Origin: Adenanthera pavonina
Taxonomy: Eukaryota; Streptophyta; Magnoliopsida; Fabales; Fabaceae
Length of the DNA stretch: 64,000 nucleotides
Direction: 5' to 3'
NCBI GenBank assembly: GCA_026686845.1
Contig: JAIVEN010000004.1
Location: forward strand, 15,036,827-15,100,826
This document shows positions 10,005-20,019 of this stretch, in pieces. The notes beneath the pieces were generated by a model, which worked only from the letters and a program-made list of their open reading frames with translations, made no database searches and was not told the DNA's origin. Both the position numbers and the translations under genes were made by a program. Positions within the stretch are counted from its first letter, which is position 1. The number at the start of each line of letters is the position of its first letter.

Positions 10005-11159
10005 TCAATACTTAACTGTAATTTTGTTGATGGCACGACAATCTACACACATTCTCCACTTGCCATCTTTCTTGGGCACCAAAATGACTGGAATAGCACA
10101 TGGACTAAGGCTTTCTTTCACGAACCCCTTTTTCAGTAATTCCTCAACTTGCCTTTGAATTTCCTTAGTCTCCTCTGGATTTGCCCTATATGCAAGCCTA
10201 TTTGGAATAGATGCTCCAGGGATGAAGTTAATCCTATGCTCAATGCCTCTTATTGGGGGCAACCCATCTGGTATCTCCTCTAGAAATAATTCCTTATATT
10301 CCTGCAACAAGCTCAAAACACTAGAAGGAAGAGAGTTATCTAAATCAGAAATAGTTAGATACACTTCCTTATACATAAGTACAAAGGAAGGTTCACAAAA
10401 CAAAGCTCTTTTGATTTCTCCTCCTCCAGCAAACAAAGTTACTTTTGTTTCTTCACTCTCATTCTTTTTCATAAAGCTCCTTTGCTCTTTTCTTTTGAGC
10501 TCACTTGCTTTTCTTTCTTTCTCATGCCCTTTCTTTTCTTTTTCTTTCATTTTACTCTCTTGTGTAATTCTCCTTTGGTCTTCAAGAGCCTGCACTGGAC
10601 TAAGAGGTGTTAGCACAATGGTCTTATTATTATACTCAAATGAGTACCTGTTAGTGTAACCATCATACTTAATCCTCCTATCATATTGCCATGGCCTACC
10701 AAGTAACAAGTGTCCAACATGCATAGGTACAACATCACATAAAACCTCATCTTTATAGCTACCTATGGAAAATGCTACAATCACTTGTTTAGTTACCTTA
10801 GCATCCCCACTTTCATTAAACCACAGCAAATTATAAGGTGTAGGATGCTTCAAAGTTGGTAAACCAAGTTTCTCAACTAACAAGGTGCTTGCTACATTGG
10901 TACAACTACCATTATCAATGATAAGATTACATACCTTGTTATTACTGAAACATCTAGTATGAAACAAATTCTCGCGTTGCTCTCTCTCATGGCCCACCTT
11001 TGGCTGTATGTTAAGAGCACGCCTGGATACCAATACTTCTCCTTCAACAGCCTCAGCTATCTGCACATCAGAATCATCTTCACTAGAGTTTAACTCGGCC
11101 TCCTTCGTCTCTTCACCACTGCTTTCACTAGTCACACAACCATTCTCAAGAGCAATCAT
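10005..11159 (-). pseudogene. pol (Auto-2): aspartic protease and reverse transcriptase N-terminus
   Basis: Starts after the zinc knuckle of gag. The protease holds IIDNGSCTNVAS at residues 80-91 (DNGS where related elements usually have DGGS or DSGS), a second conserved part HLLLGRPWQYDRR, and ends near ALEDQRR. A lysine/glutamate-rich linker follows (about residues 205-235). The RT begins with GLPPIRGIEHRINFIPGA and contains VPKKDGKWRMCVDCRAINK. The family processes Gag-Pol with this protease inside the particle. The frame is open over 384 codons; the stop before it (AAA to TAA) splits it from gag. Confidence 0.9.
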
Positions 11160-12083
11160 AGTTCTTTAAGTGGGACATTGTGAAGCAATATGACCAAACT
11201 CTTGACATTTAAAACATTTAACTTTAGAAGAATCAGAAGAAGAAAATTTAGAAGACTTACCTTTGGAACTAGGAATCTGTTCTTTCAACTTGTTCTTTTC
11301 CTCAGGTTTGGGCTCACCTTTCCATTTGGAAGACACATTATATTCCTTTGATCAGCCATAGGATTTGTATTCCTTGTTTGAACTCCCATATGACTTCACT
11401 TTCTGTTTTGCCTTCAAGTGCCTTTCAACTTTAATGGCTTTATGCAATAACTCCTCCACATCAAGATAGTTTTGCATCTCAACCTCGGCAGCAATATCTG
11501 GATTCAATCCTCTAAGGAACCTTGCCCTTGTTTGCTTAGGATCTTCATCTACATGGGCCTTTATCATGGACATCTCCATCTCCTGGTAATAATCCTCCAC
11601 ACTCATGGTTCCTTGTTTTAGTTTTTGAAGCTTCATGTGTACATCCCTATGGTAATGATTTGGCACATATCGTTTTCTCATAATTGTCTTTATTTCGTGC
11701 CATGTCCTAACAGGCCCTCTCCAGTTCTCCTCCTAGTAGTACACAACTGGTTCCACCAAATACTAGCATAGTTAGTAAATTCAACAGCAGCCAATCTTAC
11801 CTTACTTTCCTCAGAATATGAATTGCATTCAAACACAAGCTCCACGCGCCTTTCCCACTCTAAGTAACCATCAGGATCAACTTTCCCTTGGAAGGAAGGA
11901 ATCTTCATTTTTATATTGGAAAGGGGATCCTTCTTATGCTCTTGGTTATGTCTAAATGTATGCCGACTTTGTTTAGCTCTTCTTGGTTGCAGCTCTTCCT
12001 CCTCAAATTCAGTTCCCACCTCTTCTTCACCATCATCAGAATAGATCATATGGTGCTTTCCTCGACTTGTTTTAGAATGAGAA
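11160..12083 (-). pseudogene. gag (Auto-2), missing its N-terminus
   Basis: Reads from the LTR junction as SRSKTSRGKHHMIYSDDGEEE, with no start codon before the fusion point. The capsid-type domain has MKIPSFQGKVDPDGYLEWER and YASIWWNQL. A one-base loss near 11716 shifts the frame (GLLGHGTK); it resumes as MRKRYVPNHYHRDVHMKLQK. The zinc knuckle CFKCQEFGHIASQC is at 11175-11216. Stops occur near 11352 (SYG-stop-SKEY) and 11166. It aligns along its length with gag of Auto-1. Confidence 0.88.
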
Positions 12084-12978
12084 TGATGGGAGACACGTTA
12101 GGAACCTGTCCTAAGAGCCTTTTTTTGATATAAGGATCGTGCAACTCAAGGAAAGATAAATTAAACACAAGAACAACAAAGAACAGAAACTAAAGAAAAT
12201 AGACACAATGAAATAAGAAGACTGAACAAAATGTTGGTCGAAGGAAATAGACTCTAAGAGAACCCATCTCTTGAATCCTAACCCCGGGATGCCACAAGGA
12301 TCACCACTCCTTGATAAGTCCTCATTCTTTCTGGCACTCAAGGATAAGCAAGAAAGAACTCACTGAACAACAATAAAGTTGCGGAAAATAAATTCATTCA
12401 TTCATGTTGTGGTTTGCAATAGTACAAGAGGTGCCTATTTATAGGCAAGTATTAACCCACAAATTAACTCTAGTTCACCCCACGAACCTAACCTTATTAA
12501 TGCTAATTAATACAAAAAGGAAATCTTAAGTCAAAAGGAGCATTTAATTCTAATTTTGAATTTGAAAAGGTTGGCTCCTCTTAAATGCACAAAGCAAAGC
12601 AAATCAGATCATTATTTGCCTTTTATTGAAAAGGAAACAAATTGACTAAAATAATCCTAATAAAACTTATTAAAAACGTCACTTTTAGTGACCACATGAG
12701 AAGCACATGTATTTTAAGTGAATTCTCCATATTGGGCCTTCTCCAAGTTGGGCTTGTTGACTATAATTTGGCTCCACATTTTCAGCTTGCCTCTTTCTTT
12801 GTTTTGGGCCTCAAAATCATTCAAATACAATGGTTCCATGTTAATCATATTTTGGATCAACCCATTCATGGCTTGCTTCATGGCTTTGGTCCTAGCTCTG
12901 GTCATTGGTCCTCCAATGCCTTGAAGTGGGTCTTGAATTTGTCCATGGCCCATTGTTTCCCTTAACTTGCCTTCATCA
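12084..12978 (-). repeat. LTR-A, 5' LTR of Auto-2
   Basis: 895 bp, minus strand, TGATGAAGGC to GTGTCTCCCATCA; the TATA box complement is at 12435-12444. It closely matches the 6788-7693 copy by eye. Its 3' end (12084) touches gag sequence directly, where a primer-binding site would be expected. Confidence 0.93.
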
Positions 12979-14294
12979 TATTGTCTTCCTTGGTTTTGTT
13001 GTAGGTACTGAACGGATTCGAGTAGATGAGGAAAAAGTGAAAGCTATCCAAGATTGGCCTATACACCAAGGAATGCAAATGAAGTGAGGAGTTTCCATGG
13101 GCTTGCAAGTTTCTACCGGAGATTTGTGTGGGACTTCTCAACCATTGTCGCAACTTTAAATGAGTTGGTAAAGAAAAATATTGTGTTTAAATGGGGTGAG
13201 GCACAAGAGAGGGCATTTCAAACATTGAAAGATAAGCTAACCAATGCCGGTCTACTTATTCTTCCTGACTTTTCTAAGGTTTTTGAAGTTGAATGTGATG
13301 CTTCTAGTATTGGAATTGGTGCTATTTTGATGCAAGAGGCTAGACTAATTGCATATTTTAGTGAGAAGCTTAGTGGTGCATGCTTGAATTATTCTACATA
13401 TGATAAAGAGTTGTATACACTAAAAAGAACCTTAGAACATTGGCAACATTATATGTGGTCTAATGAATTTGTTTTGCATTCTGATCATGAAAGTTTGAAA
13501 TATCTTAAGACCCAGAACAAATTGAACAAAAGACATGCTGTTTGGCTTGAGTTTATTGAATATTTTCCATATGTTTTGAAACACAAGCATGGTAAAGAAA
13601 ATGTTGTTGCTGATGCATTGTCTAGGAGGCATAGTCTCATTACATCTATTCAAGATAAGTTGATTGGTTTTGAATCCTTGAAAAGCATGTATGAATGTGA
13701 TGTTGACTTTGCTGAAACTTGGAAATTGTGTGAGAAACATGGTGTTGATGATTTTTATAGATTTGATGGATTCTTGTGTAAGCGAAGTAAGCTATGTGTT
13801 ACTGCTTGTTCCATGCGTGAGCTTTTAGTTAAAGAATCTCATGGAGGAGGTTTAATGGTTCATTTTGGAGTTGATAAGACTTTGGCTATGATAAAAGTTC
13901 ATTTTTATTAGCCACATATGCGCAAGGATGTTGTTTCCGTGTGGGATAAATGCATTGTGTGCAAAGCATGCTAAATGTTGAGTGCATCCTCATGGATAAT
14001 ATACACCTTTGCTTGTTCCTTCGTATCCTTGAGTGGACATTTCTATGGATTTTGTGCTTGGATTGCCTAGGTCACCTGCTCGTAAGGATAGTGTATTTGT
14101 TGTGGTGGATAGATTTAATAAGATGACTCATTTCATTGCTTGTTTTAAAACACATGATGCTGTCCACATCTCTGGTCTGTTCTTTAAGGAGATAGTTAGA
14201 TTGCATGGTTTTACCCAAGTCCATTGTTAGTGATCGTGATATTAAATTCCTGAGTCATTTTTGAAAAACTTTTTGGGCCAAATTGGGAATTAAG
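12979..14294 (+). pseudogene. pol (Auto-1): end of RT, RNase H, integrase zinc and core
   Basis: Enters at IVFLGFVVGTERIRVDEEKV, then GLASFYRRFVWDFSTI. RNase H is complete (ECDASSIGIGAILMQ, DKELYTL, HSDHESLKYL, VVADALSRR). The integrase zinc segment (ESHGGGLMVHFGVDKTL) stops at the amber codon 13909-13911, at the same place as Auto-2. The core resumes at 14030 (MDISMDFVLGLP) and is shifted near 14210-14225. It ends before the catalytic Glu where the LTR at 14295 begins. The continuous 285-codon frame is 13054-13911. Confidence 0.9.
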
Positions 14295-14746
14295 TGATGG
14301 GAGACACGTTAGGAACCCATCCTAAGAGCGTTCTTTGAGTTAAGGATCATGCAACTGAAGGAAATATGAATTGAACACAAGAATAATGAACAACAATAAT
14401 GAACAAAAACTGAAAATGTAGAAATGATGAAAAAAAGAAGACTAGAACAAAATGTTGATCAAAGGAAATAAACACAAAGAGAACCCGTCTCTTGAATCCT
14501 AACTCCAAGAGCATTTTCACGCATTTGGGCTCCTTTTTTGGGCTATAACTTGAACTAAATAAGTGAGCTCCAAAAGTAGCAACTCTTGGATCAATCCATT
14601 GTTTTGAATCTTGCTCCAATCTTTGGGCTTGTCAATCATTGCAATGGATCTTTGGGCTCTCAAACTTGCTTTCCATGTTTTTGTTCAGCACCTTGATTAA
14701 GCCCTCCATGCTCTTCTTGCAGGTCATGCTTAACCTTACTCTATCA
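14295..14746 (-). repeat. Chimeric LTR: LTR-C-like 5' end joined to LTR-A 3' end
   Basis: 452 bp. Read on the minus strand it starts TGATAGAGTAAGG (LTR-C-like, about 14511-14746) and ends with LTR-A R-U5 and terminus (14295 to about 14510). The middle is missing. It separates Auto-1 pol from the N2 interior that starts at 14747, so it marks a large deletion or recombination joint. Confidence 0.65.
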
Positions 14747-15483
14747 TTGATGATATCCCTTGTGATGGAACAATTGAAATGGAATCTGAATTGGGTTGTG
14801 CTAAACTTGAGAATCCCAATGTGTTTGTTGTTATTAATTGTGATATCTTGCTAAATCTTTAAGAGAGAATTGGTCTAAATGTTGATAGTGTTGTGGTAGA
14901 AAGCTTAGATGATTCTAGTTGTGCTTCTAATGTGCAAAATTGTAAATAATGTTGTGGCACAATTGGAAAATGAATTTTATGATGTTGCTTGTGCTTCTAA
15001 GCATAATTATGATTGTTTGCATTCTTAAGAGGAAAATCATGCATTACATGTTGCTAATTAGTTGGTGGGAAATTCTATGGATAATGGTGTGATTCCTTTG
15101 GAAATTGGCTCTTATGATTGCAATGATGTTGAGCGACATGGTAATTGGAGAATATGCTTTTGATTCTAACTTGAATGGGCATGTTAATCTTTGTTCTTTT
15201 GTGTTGGAAAAGGCTCATGAACCATTGCCATGTAATTTAGGTGAAACTTGTGGGAAAATAAAGAGTGAGCTTTAGTAGAAAAACATGAGTGGTAGAAATG
15301 AGAGATGTAAGAGAGATAATGTCCAGGAAAAAGATGAGAAGTCAAAAAGAGTAAGAGAGAAGAGAAGTGAGAAAAGAGTGAAAAAGAGAAAAGAAAAAGA
15401 GAGTTTGAGGAATAATGAGAGTGAAAGTGAGCATAAAATAGTTTGTATCAAGATTGTTCCTTCTTCACTTCATCTTTCTTATG
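14747..15483 (+). pseudogene. N2 host element: acidic region and basic block
   Basis: Begins IDDIPCDGTIEMESE, which matches the N2-d copy at about 50040. The acidic part is broken by several stops and shifts. From 15285 the basic block is open (MSGRNERCKRDN, then KRVREKRSEKRVKKRKEKES). It stops at 15483 where a solo LTR-B has inserted with the duplication TTATG, and continues at 21648. The gag part upstream is lost. No enzyme motif is seen. Confidence 0.6.
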
Positions 15484-15684
15484 TGATAAAATAAGGCCTA
15501 GGCATGACTTGCAAGAGTTTAGAGCAAAGCATTGAGAGTTTGAAGACTTGATCAAGGTGCTAAATAGAAAGCCTAAACTTAAATGAGATCATCAACTCCA
15601 AAATACAAAATTCAAATTCAAGCCCAAGAGGAGCTCATTGAATGAGGTAACTTAAAATATCATGTGCTTCATTATAAGAGTATG

Positions 15685-16594
15685 TGATGGGAGACACGTT
15701 AGGAACCCGTCCTAAGAGCCTTCTTTGATATAAGGATCGTACAACTCAAGGAAAGATGAATTAAACACAAGAACAATGAAGAACAAAAACTAAAGAAAAT
15801 AGACACGATGAAATAAGAAGACTGAACAAAATGTTGGTCGAAGGAAGTAGACTCCAAGAGAACCCGTCTCTTGAATCCTAACTCCGGGACGCCACAAGGA
15901 TCACCACTCCTTGATAAGTCCTCATTCTTTCTAGCACTCAAGGATAAGCAAGAAAGAACTCACTGAACAACAACAAAGTTGCTGAAAAGAAATTCATTCA
16001 TTCATATTGTGGTTTGCAAGAGTACAAGAGGTGCCTATTTATAGGCAAATATTAACCCACAAACTAACTCTAGTTCAGCCCACAAACCTAACCTTATTAA
16101 AGCTCATTAATACAAAAAGGAAACCCTAAGTCAAAATGAGCATTTAATTCTAATTTTGAATTTGAAAAAAAGTTAGCTCCTCTTTAATGCATAAAGGAAA
16201 ATAAATCAGATTTATGATTGTATGTTCTTTATTCAAAAAGGAAACAAATCAACTAAAATAATCATTAAAAACGTCACTTTTAGTGAGCACATGAGAAGCA
16301 CATGGATTTTAAGTGAATCCTCCTTGTTGGGCTTTCTTCAAGTTGGGTTCTTTGACTATAATATTGCTCCATATTTTCAGCTTGCCTCTTTCTTTGTTTT
16401 GGGCCTCAAAATCATTGAAATGCAATGGTTCCATGTTAATAATGTTTTGAATCACCCCATTCATCGCTTTTATTCTAGCTCTAGTCATTGGTTCTCCAAT
16501 GCCTTGAAGTGAGCCTTGAATTTGTTCATAGTCCATTGTTGCTCTTAGCTTGCCCTCATCATCAAATGCTTCATGCCTTGATCGTACTCTATCA
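15685..16594 (-). repeat. LTR-A (long variant), 3' LTR of N-a
   Basis: 910 bp, minus strand, TGATAGAGTACGATC to GTGTCTCCCATCA. It follows the polypurine tract (16595-16607). It differs from the 5' LTR of N-a at only scattered positions by eye, so N-a is among the younger insertions here. Confidence 0.93.
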
Positions 16595-16607
16595 TTCCCT
16601 CCCTCCT
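16595..16607 (-). promoter_or_regulatory. Polypurine tract of N-a
   Basis: AGGAGGGAGGGAA on the minus strand directly before the LTR start TGATAGAG. It defines the internal end of the 3' LTR. Confidence 0.85.
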
Positions 16608-17250
16608 CGAAATGATTCTTCCTCGAATCTCCACAATCTATATGGAAAGAAAGAGAACGATTAAAAGCATCAAATATAAAATAGGGAGTATACTTACTTT
16701 TCGAGCTTGATTGATGCATCTTTTCTTCAACCCTTGCTTGAACTAGCGGTGTAATAATGACTCTTGGTTGCACATTCATCCCTTTTAATGTTTCATCTTT
16801 ACATTCTTGCATTCCAAACCAATCTCCGGGATCAAAAACCTTGTAATGACTATTAGTTTGAGTTGCATATGACTTGTTGTCATGCATTAGTGGATCAGAA
16901 CTTGATTTTCCTTCCATAACATTCACACTAATAACCTGCAACAAAAAACTAGAGGCAAATTTGACACAACAAGACTCAAGGAAAATTGAGATTTTAGAGT
17001 AAACATATGGGATGAAAGCTGGGCAGATTTTCACATTATTTGCTAGGTTCAAAATTTGTAAAGATTTGACACCTGTGGATGGTGCACATTGACAAGACAC
17101 GGATGGAGCATAGGTCATAAGAGGAATACATATTTGTGAAAACAAAGTATCACAAAGTTGGATGGAATAAGAAGAGAATGGGTTATTGGATAGAAAATGG
17201 AACACACAAGATTCATGAAAATGAGATGGAAGAAACCAATACAGAACCAA
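16595..17250 (-). CDS. N-a accessory frame: Phe/Ser/Cys-rich region, FDPGDW segment, tail
   Basis: An open frame of 313 codons runs from 17250 through the polypurine tract into the 3' LTR to 16309. Order: a hydrophobic Phe/Leu/Ser/Cys/His-rich stretch (residues 1-60), GVKSLQILNLANNVKIC, LESCCVKFASSFLLQVI, KVFDPGDWFGMQECKDET, RVIITPLVQARVEEKMHQ, DSRKNHFEEGGND at the LTR border, then the LTR-encoded tail GEPMTRARIKAMNGVI. FDPGDW resembles the pol integrase C-terminus, so the last third may descend from pol. Function is unknown. The pyrimidine-rich strand has few stop triplets by composition, so openness alone is weak evidence of selection. Confidence 0.5.
16638..16697 (-). other. Candidate 60-nt GT...AG intron-like segment
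   Basis: Minus strand: GTAAGTATACTCCC at the 5' end, then TTCTCTTTCTTTCCATATAG at the 3' end, exactly 60 nt. Five other N-type copies keep the same length and borders. It has no in-frame stop, and 60 nt is short for a plant intron, so it may instead be ordinary coding sequence. Confidence 0.4.
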
Positions 17251-17625
17251 AAAGACATATGACTAATGAGACACACAAGAGACATAAAACATAAAATGAG
17301 TAAAGACTACTTCACAAATGAATTGACAAAGCTTTTGATGAAAATGAAATAGAGTGACATAGATGGATAAACTAGAGAAAGAAGACACTAAATGATCAAA
17401 CTAACTTTCTTTCACATAGGATTCAAGAGGAATTGAGGACACATAACACATGGATAGACTAAATAAATTATAAGAATCAGAGATAAAGTAAGAAGGATTG
17501 AGAGGATGAAAATAAGGAACATATAGAAGATATGAAGGAAGGAGTTGTAAAGAAACTATCTTAAACTCTCCTTCACTCAAACAACTCACAATTGCTTTTA
17601 CCTCATTATTCTCATCTTTTCTCAA
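17251..17625 (-). pseudogene. N-a accessory frame, upstream part, frame-shifted
   Basis: Joins the basic block of gag to the Phe/Ser/Cys-rich region. It reads MRKDENNEVKAIVSCLSEGE, then a hydrophobic run to SYVKES at 17401; stops separate it from the frame starting at 17250. The copy at 61638-61922 (-) carries the basic block and this part in one frame, so N-a has acquired a shift near 17625. Confidence 0.55.
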
Positions 17626-18722
17626 ACTCTCCTTTTCTTTTCTCTTTTCTTTCTCTTCTTCATTCTTCTCTCAAGTTTCTTTTCACTCATTTGTTTTCCT
17701 CTTTTTTCATTTTTCTGCACTCTTTCTTTTCTCTTTTGTTTTTCACTCTTGTTTTTACCACTCATATTCTTCTCACATTTATTTTTCCTTTCAAGTTCAC
17801 TTTTGATTTTCTTGTGATTTTCATAGAATTGAATACAACCCATTTCATGGGCTTTCTTTACTTCAAAAGAACAACTATCATCAAATAACCATGGATGCCC
17901 AGACACCATATCAACATGTTCAACTTCATCACACCCATGAGAACTAATTTCTAATGGCATAACAATGTGAGTATCACTAGAAACAAGTACACCACTATCA
18001 ACAAAGTTCTCTATCACCTCACTAGTAACATCTAGAGCAGTTGTCTCCATCAATGGTGATAAATGATCATGATCAATCCCATCAAGAATATCATCAACAT
18101 TTTCCTCCTTAAGATTCTCAAGAACATCATACTCTAATTCATTAGAAACATTATCAACACAAGGATTTTGAAAATTAGAGGTACCTTCAAGAGTGGTTGA
18201 TTCCCTTGGTTCAACAACCATTGTAGATGTTGAGGAAGATATCTCCTCCATTGCATCTTTTTGCTCCAAATGAGAATCACTTGGACTTGGAACTGAAATT
18301 TGTACCTTTGAAGTTTGCTCCTTTCTACGAGTTGAAAGATACTCATAGAAGTAGTGGTGTGGTGCATACTTTTGCTTCAAAATGAGCTTCATGCTATTCC
18401 AAGTATCACATTGTTTCTCTTCACGAAGGTGCTTTCTTTCAAATCGTTCCCACCAAACTTTGGCTTTTCCTTCTAAGTGAAGAGTAGCTAATTTCACTTT
18501 CTCAAACTCGGAGTACTGGCACCCTTTAAATCGTTGTTCAATTCTTCCTTCCCACTCCAAGTACATATCAGGATCATTCTCTCCACAAAATTTTGGGATG
18601 TTCAATTTAACATCCTTTTTGCATGAAGAAACTTGCATGCTATCCAATTTGACATTCAACTTCTGGATTTGATCATTAAAAACTCTCATTAAAACTTTAA
18701 GTTCAAGTTCTTCACCAGCCAT
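17622..18722 (-). CDS. gag of N-a (N1 type), without zinc knuckle
   Basis: The start codon at 18722 gives MAGEELELKVLMRVFNDQIQ; a frame open to 18794 has an upstream Met, but MAG is shared by all N1 copies. Residues ~45-140 are a Retrotrans_gag-type capsid domain (LNIPKFCGENDPDMYLEWEG, KVKLATLHLEGKAKVWWERF, MKLILKQKYAPHHYFYEYL). Then come a Ser/Thr/Glu region, an acidic stretch with DEVEHVDMVSG, ENHKKIKSELERKNK, and a highly basic Lys/Arg/Glu block to the stop. There is no CCHC zinc knuckle; the basic block could replace its RNA-binding role. It should act in particle assembly; needs protease and RT from another element. Confidence 0.8.
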   Translation of the reverse strand: MAGEELELKVLMRVFNDQIQKLNVKLDSMQVSSCKKDVKLNIPKFCGENDPDMYLEWEGRIEQRFKGCQYSEFEKVKLATLHLEGKAKVWWERFERKHLREEKQCDTWNSMKLILKQKYAPHHYFYEYLSTRRKEQTSKVQISVPSPSDSHLEQKDAMEEISSSTSTMVVEPRESTTLEGTSNFQNPCVDNVSNELEYDVLENLKEENVDDILDGIDHDHLSPLMETTALDVTSEVIENFVDSGVLVSSDTHIVMPLEISSHGCDEVEHVDMVSGHPWLFDDSCSFEVKKAHEMGCIQFYENHKKIKSELERKNKCEKNMSGKNKSEKQKRKERVQKNEKRGKQMSEKKLERRMKKRKKREKKRRV

Positions 18723-20005
18723 GCTTAGAATCTCAAATATATTAGTGAATAGAAGACAAAGAAAGGACCTTGCACACTCTCTCACGTGTTTCACTCAACA
18801 ATGATGCAAATTCACTCGTGTTTTGCACACTTTAAAAGCTTTTTCCAGAAATGATATTTATTACACTCTTGCCTTTTACCACTCACTCTTGCTTCCTATG
18901 AGAGTGCAAAATTGAATTTGAATTTAAAATCAAGAAGCAATGTTTTTAGTGGCAATCTCAAAGTCAAAGATCCAAAAATTCAAATTCTCAAAAGAGTTTA
19001 AAATGGTGGTGACCAACAAAGAAAGATGGACTTTCTGTTTTTTGCAAAGAAACGAATTTTCCAGCCAAGAAAAGAGAAAAGGAAATGCTGGAAATTAAGA
19101 CAAGAGGAAAGATCTGGTGTGTATACCAAAGGACAAGAAAGGAACAAGTTACGGAATTAAATTATGAATGAAATAGAATTAAACTAGAAGAGTAAAAGTC
19201 TGAGTAGAAAATAAAAGACAAGAATGAAAACTTACCACAAATGAGAAATTATGAATGGGTATTTAAAAGATGATTCTCCTTTAATGAGATCAGAAAAGGG
19301 AGCAATAACATTAATGCCCAATCACAAAAAGGAAATTTGTAATTCAAGGTATTACCTTGATTGAAAAAGATCTCAAAGTGGGAAAGAAAACAAGATCTCT
19401 TTAATTTTTGGAATTTGCCTAGGCAGCCATATTTCTTTTTCTTTCTTTCCTTTTTTTTTATTATTTTTTTTTCATATGAATTTTTTTTGAAGGCTGCAAT
19501 CAATTCTTTTTTTTTTCCTTCTCTTTTTTTTTTAAATCATTTCGAATTTTTTTTGTTGTTGGCAAATTCACAACAAGAAATATGGGCAGCAACTGAATTC
19601 TTTGGGCAGATAGCAAGGAACTCCACAATCTCAATGGAAACAAGAATCAAATATGGTAAGATGCTTTAACAAAGAAAATGGACAGTGAAATTAGAATAGA
19701 GTACGCCACAATAAGAATGAAATGAAAGATCACAAAGTCTGGAAAACAAAAAAAATGGATGAAGAACATAGAACAAAAACAGCAAGGCAACAACAGATGA
19801 ACAATGACAATAGTATGATGAACAGTACGGATAAACAGTAATATGAACAGTGAGCAGTACTGTGAAATCTGGGCAGCAAGAAATGGATGAAAAGTGATGA
19901 ACAGTACGAAAATGAACAGTCACGGTTTCTGGACAATAAGGAAGAATGGGATAAAACAAAGAGAAATGAAGCAAAACAAAGACACACCATGATTTGCAAG
20001 CCGAA
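18723..20005 (-). other. Leader of N-a
   Basis: Non-coding, about 1.28 kb. Read in sense it holds, from the primer-binding site: a stretch with AACAGT repeats (about 19783-19930), an A-rich part (19440-19560, T-rich on the plus strand), and close to gag the block GTGAAACACGTGAGAG (about 18777-18797). No other gene is visible. Confidence 0.75.
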
Positions 20006-20017
20006 GCTCTGATACCA
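20006..20017 (-). promoter_or_regulatory. Primer-binding site of N-a
   Basis: TGGTATCAGAGC on the minus strand, two bases from the LTR end. It is a 12-base match to the 3' end of plant initiator-Met tRNA. An intact site fits a copy that could recently be reverse transcribed. Confidence 0.93.
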
Positions 20018-20019
20018 AA

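Larger units (their letters stand above)
6788..12978 (-). mobile_element. Auto-2: Ty3/gypsy element with two LTR-A copies
   Basis: 6191 bp on the minus strand: 5' LTR 12084-12978, gag, protease, reverse transcriptase, RNase H, integrase, polypurine tract 7694-7707, 3' LTR 6788-7693. Domain order protease-RT-RNase H-integrase is that of Ty3/gypsy. There is no primer-binding site: the 5' LTR is fused straight to gag. Flanking 5-mers differ (CATGC and TATTG), and about 240 bp of Auto-1 are missing at the site, so insertion came with, or was followed by, a target deletion. Several stops and a frameshift make it non-autonomous today. Confidence 0.9.
5175..14294 (+). mobile_element. Auto-1: Ty3/gypsy gag-pol relic, split by Auto-2
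   Basis: Two parts in the same orientation: 5175-6787 (gag to mid reverse transcriptase) and 12979-14294 (end of reverse transcriptase to integrase). Between them lies Auto-2 on the opposite strand. The parts do not abut: about 80 codons of reverse transcriptase, including the YFDD active site, are missing at the junction. The flanks (CATGC left, TATTG right) do not match. Protease is also deleted. The 3' end is cut by a chimeric LTR at 14295. Confidence 0.85.

Noticed and set aside
10222..10659. 145-codon plus-strand frame over the protease/RT region
   Set aside because: Shadow of the Auto-2 pol frame on the other strand.
12979..14294. Separate pol-bearing element unrelated to 5175-6787
   Set aside because: Same strand, the domains continue in order after Auto-2 is removed, with only a short RT gap.
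19440..19560. Poly-A tail of a LINE or SINE (T-rich run)
   Set aside because: Lies inside the leader of a complete LTR element; all leaders here have similar A-rich parts in sense.
20006..20017. tRNA gene fragment (GCTCTGATACCA)
   Set aside because: Only the 12-base primer-binding complement next to an LTR; no tRNA body.
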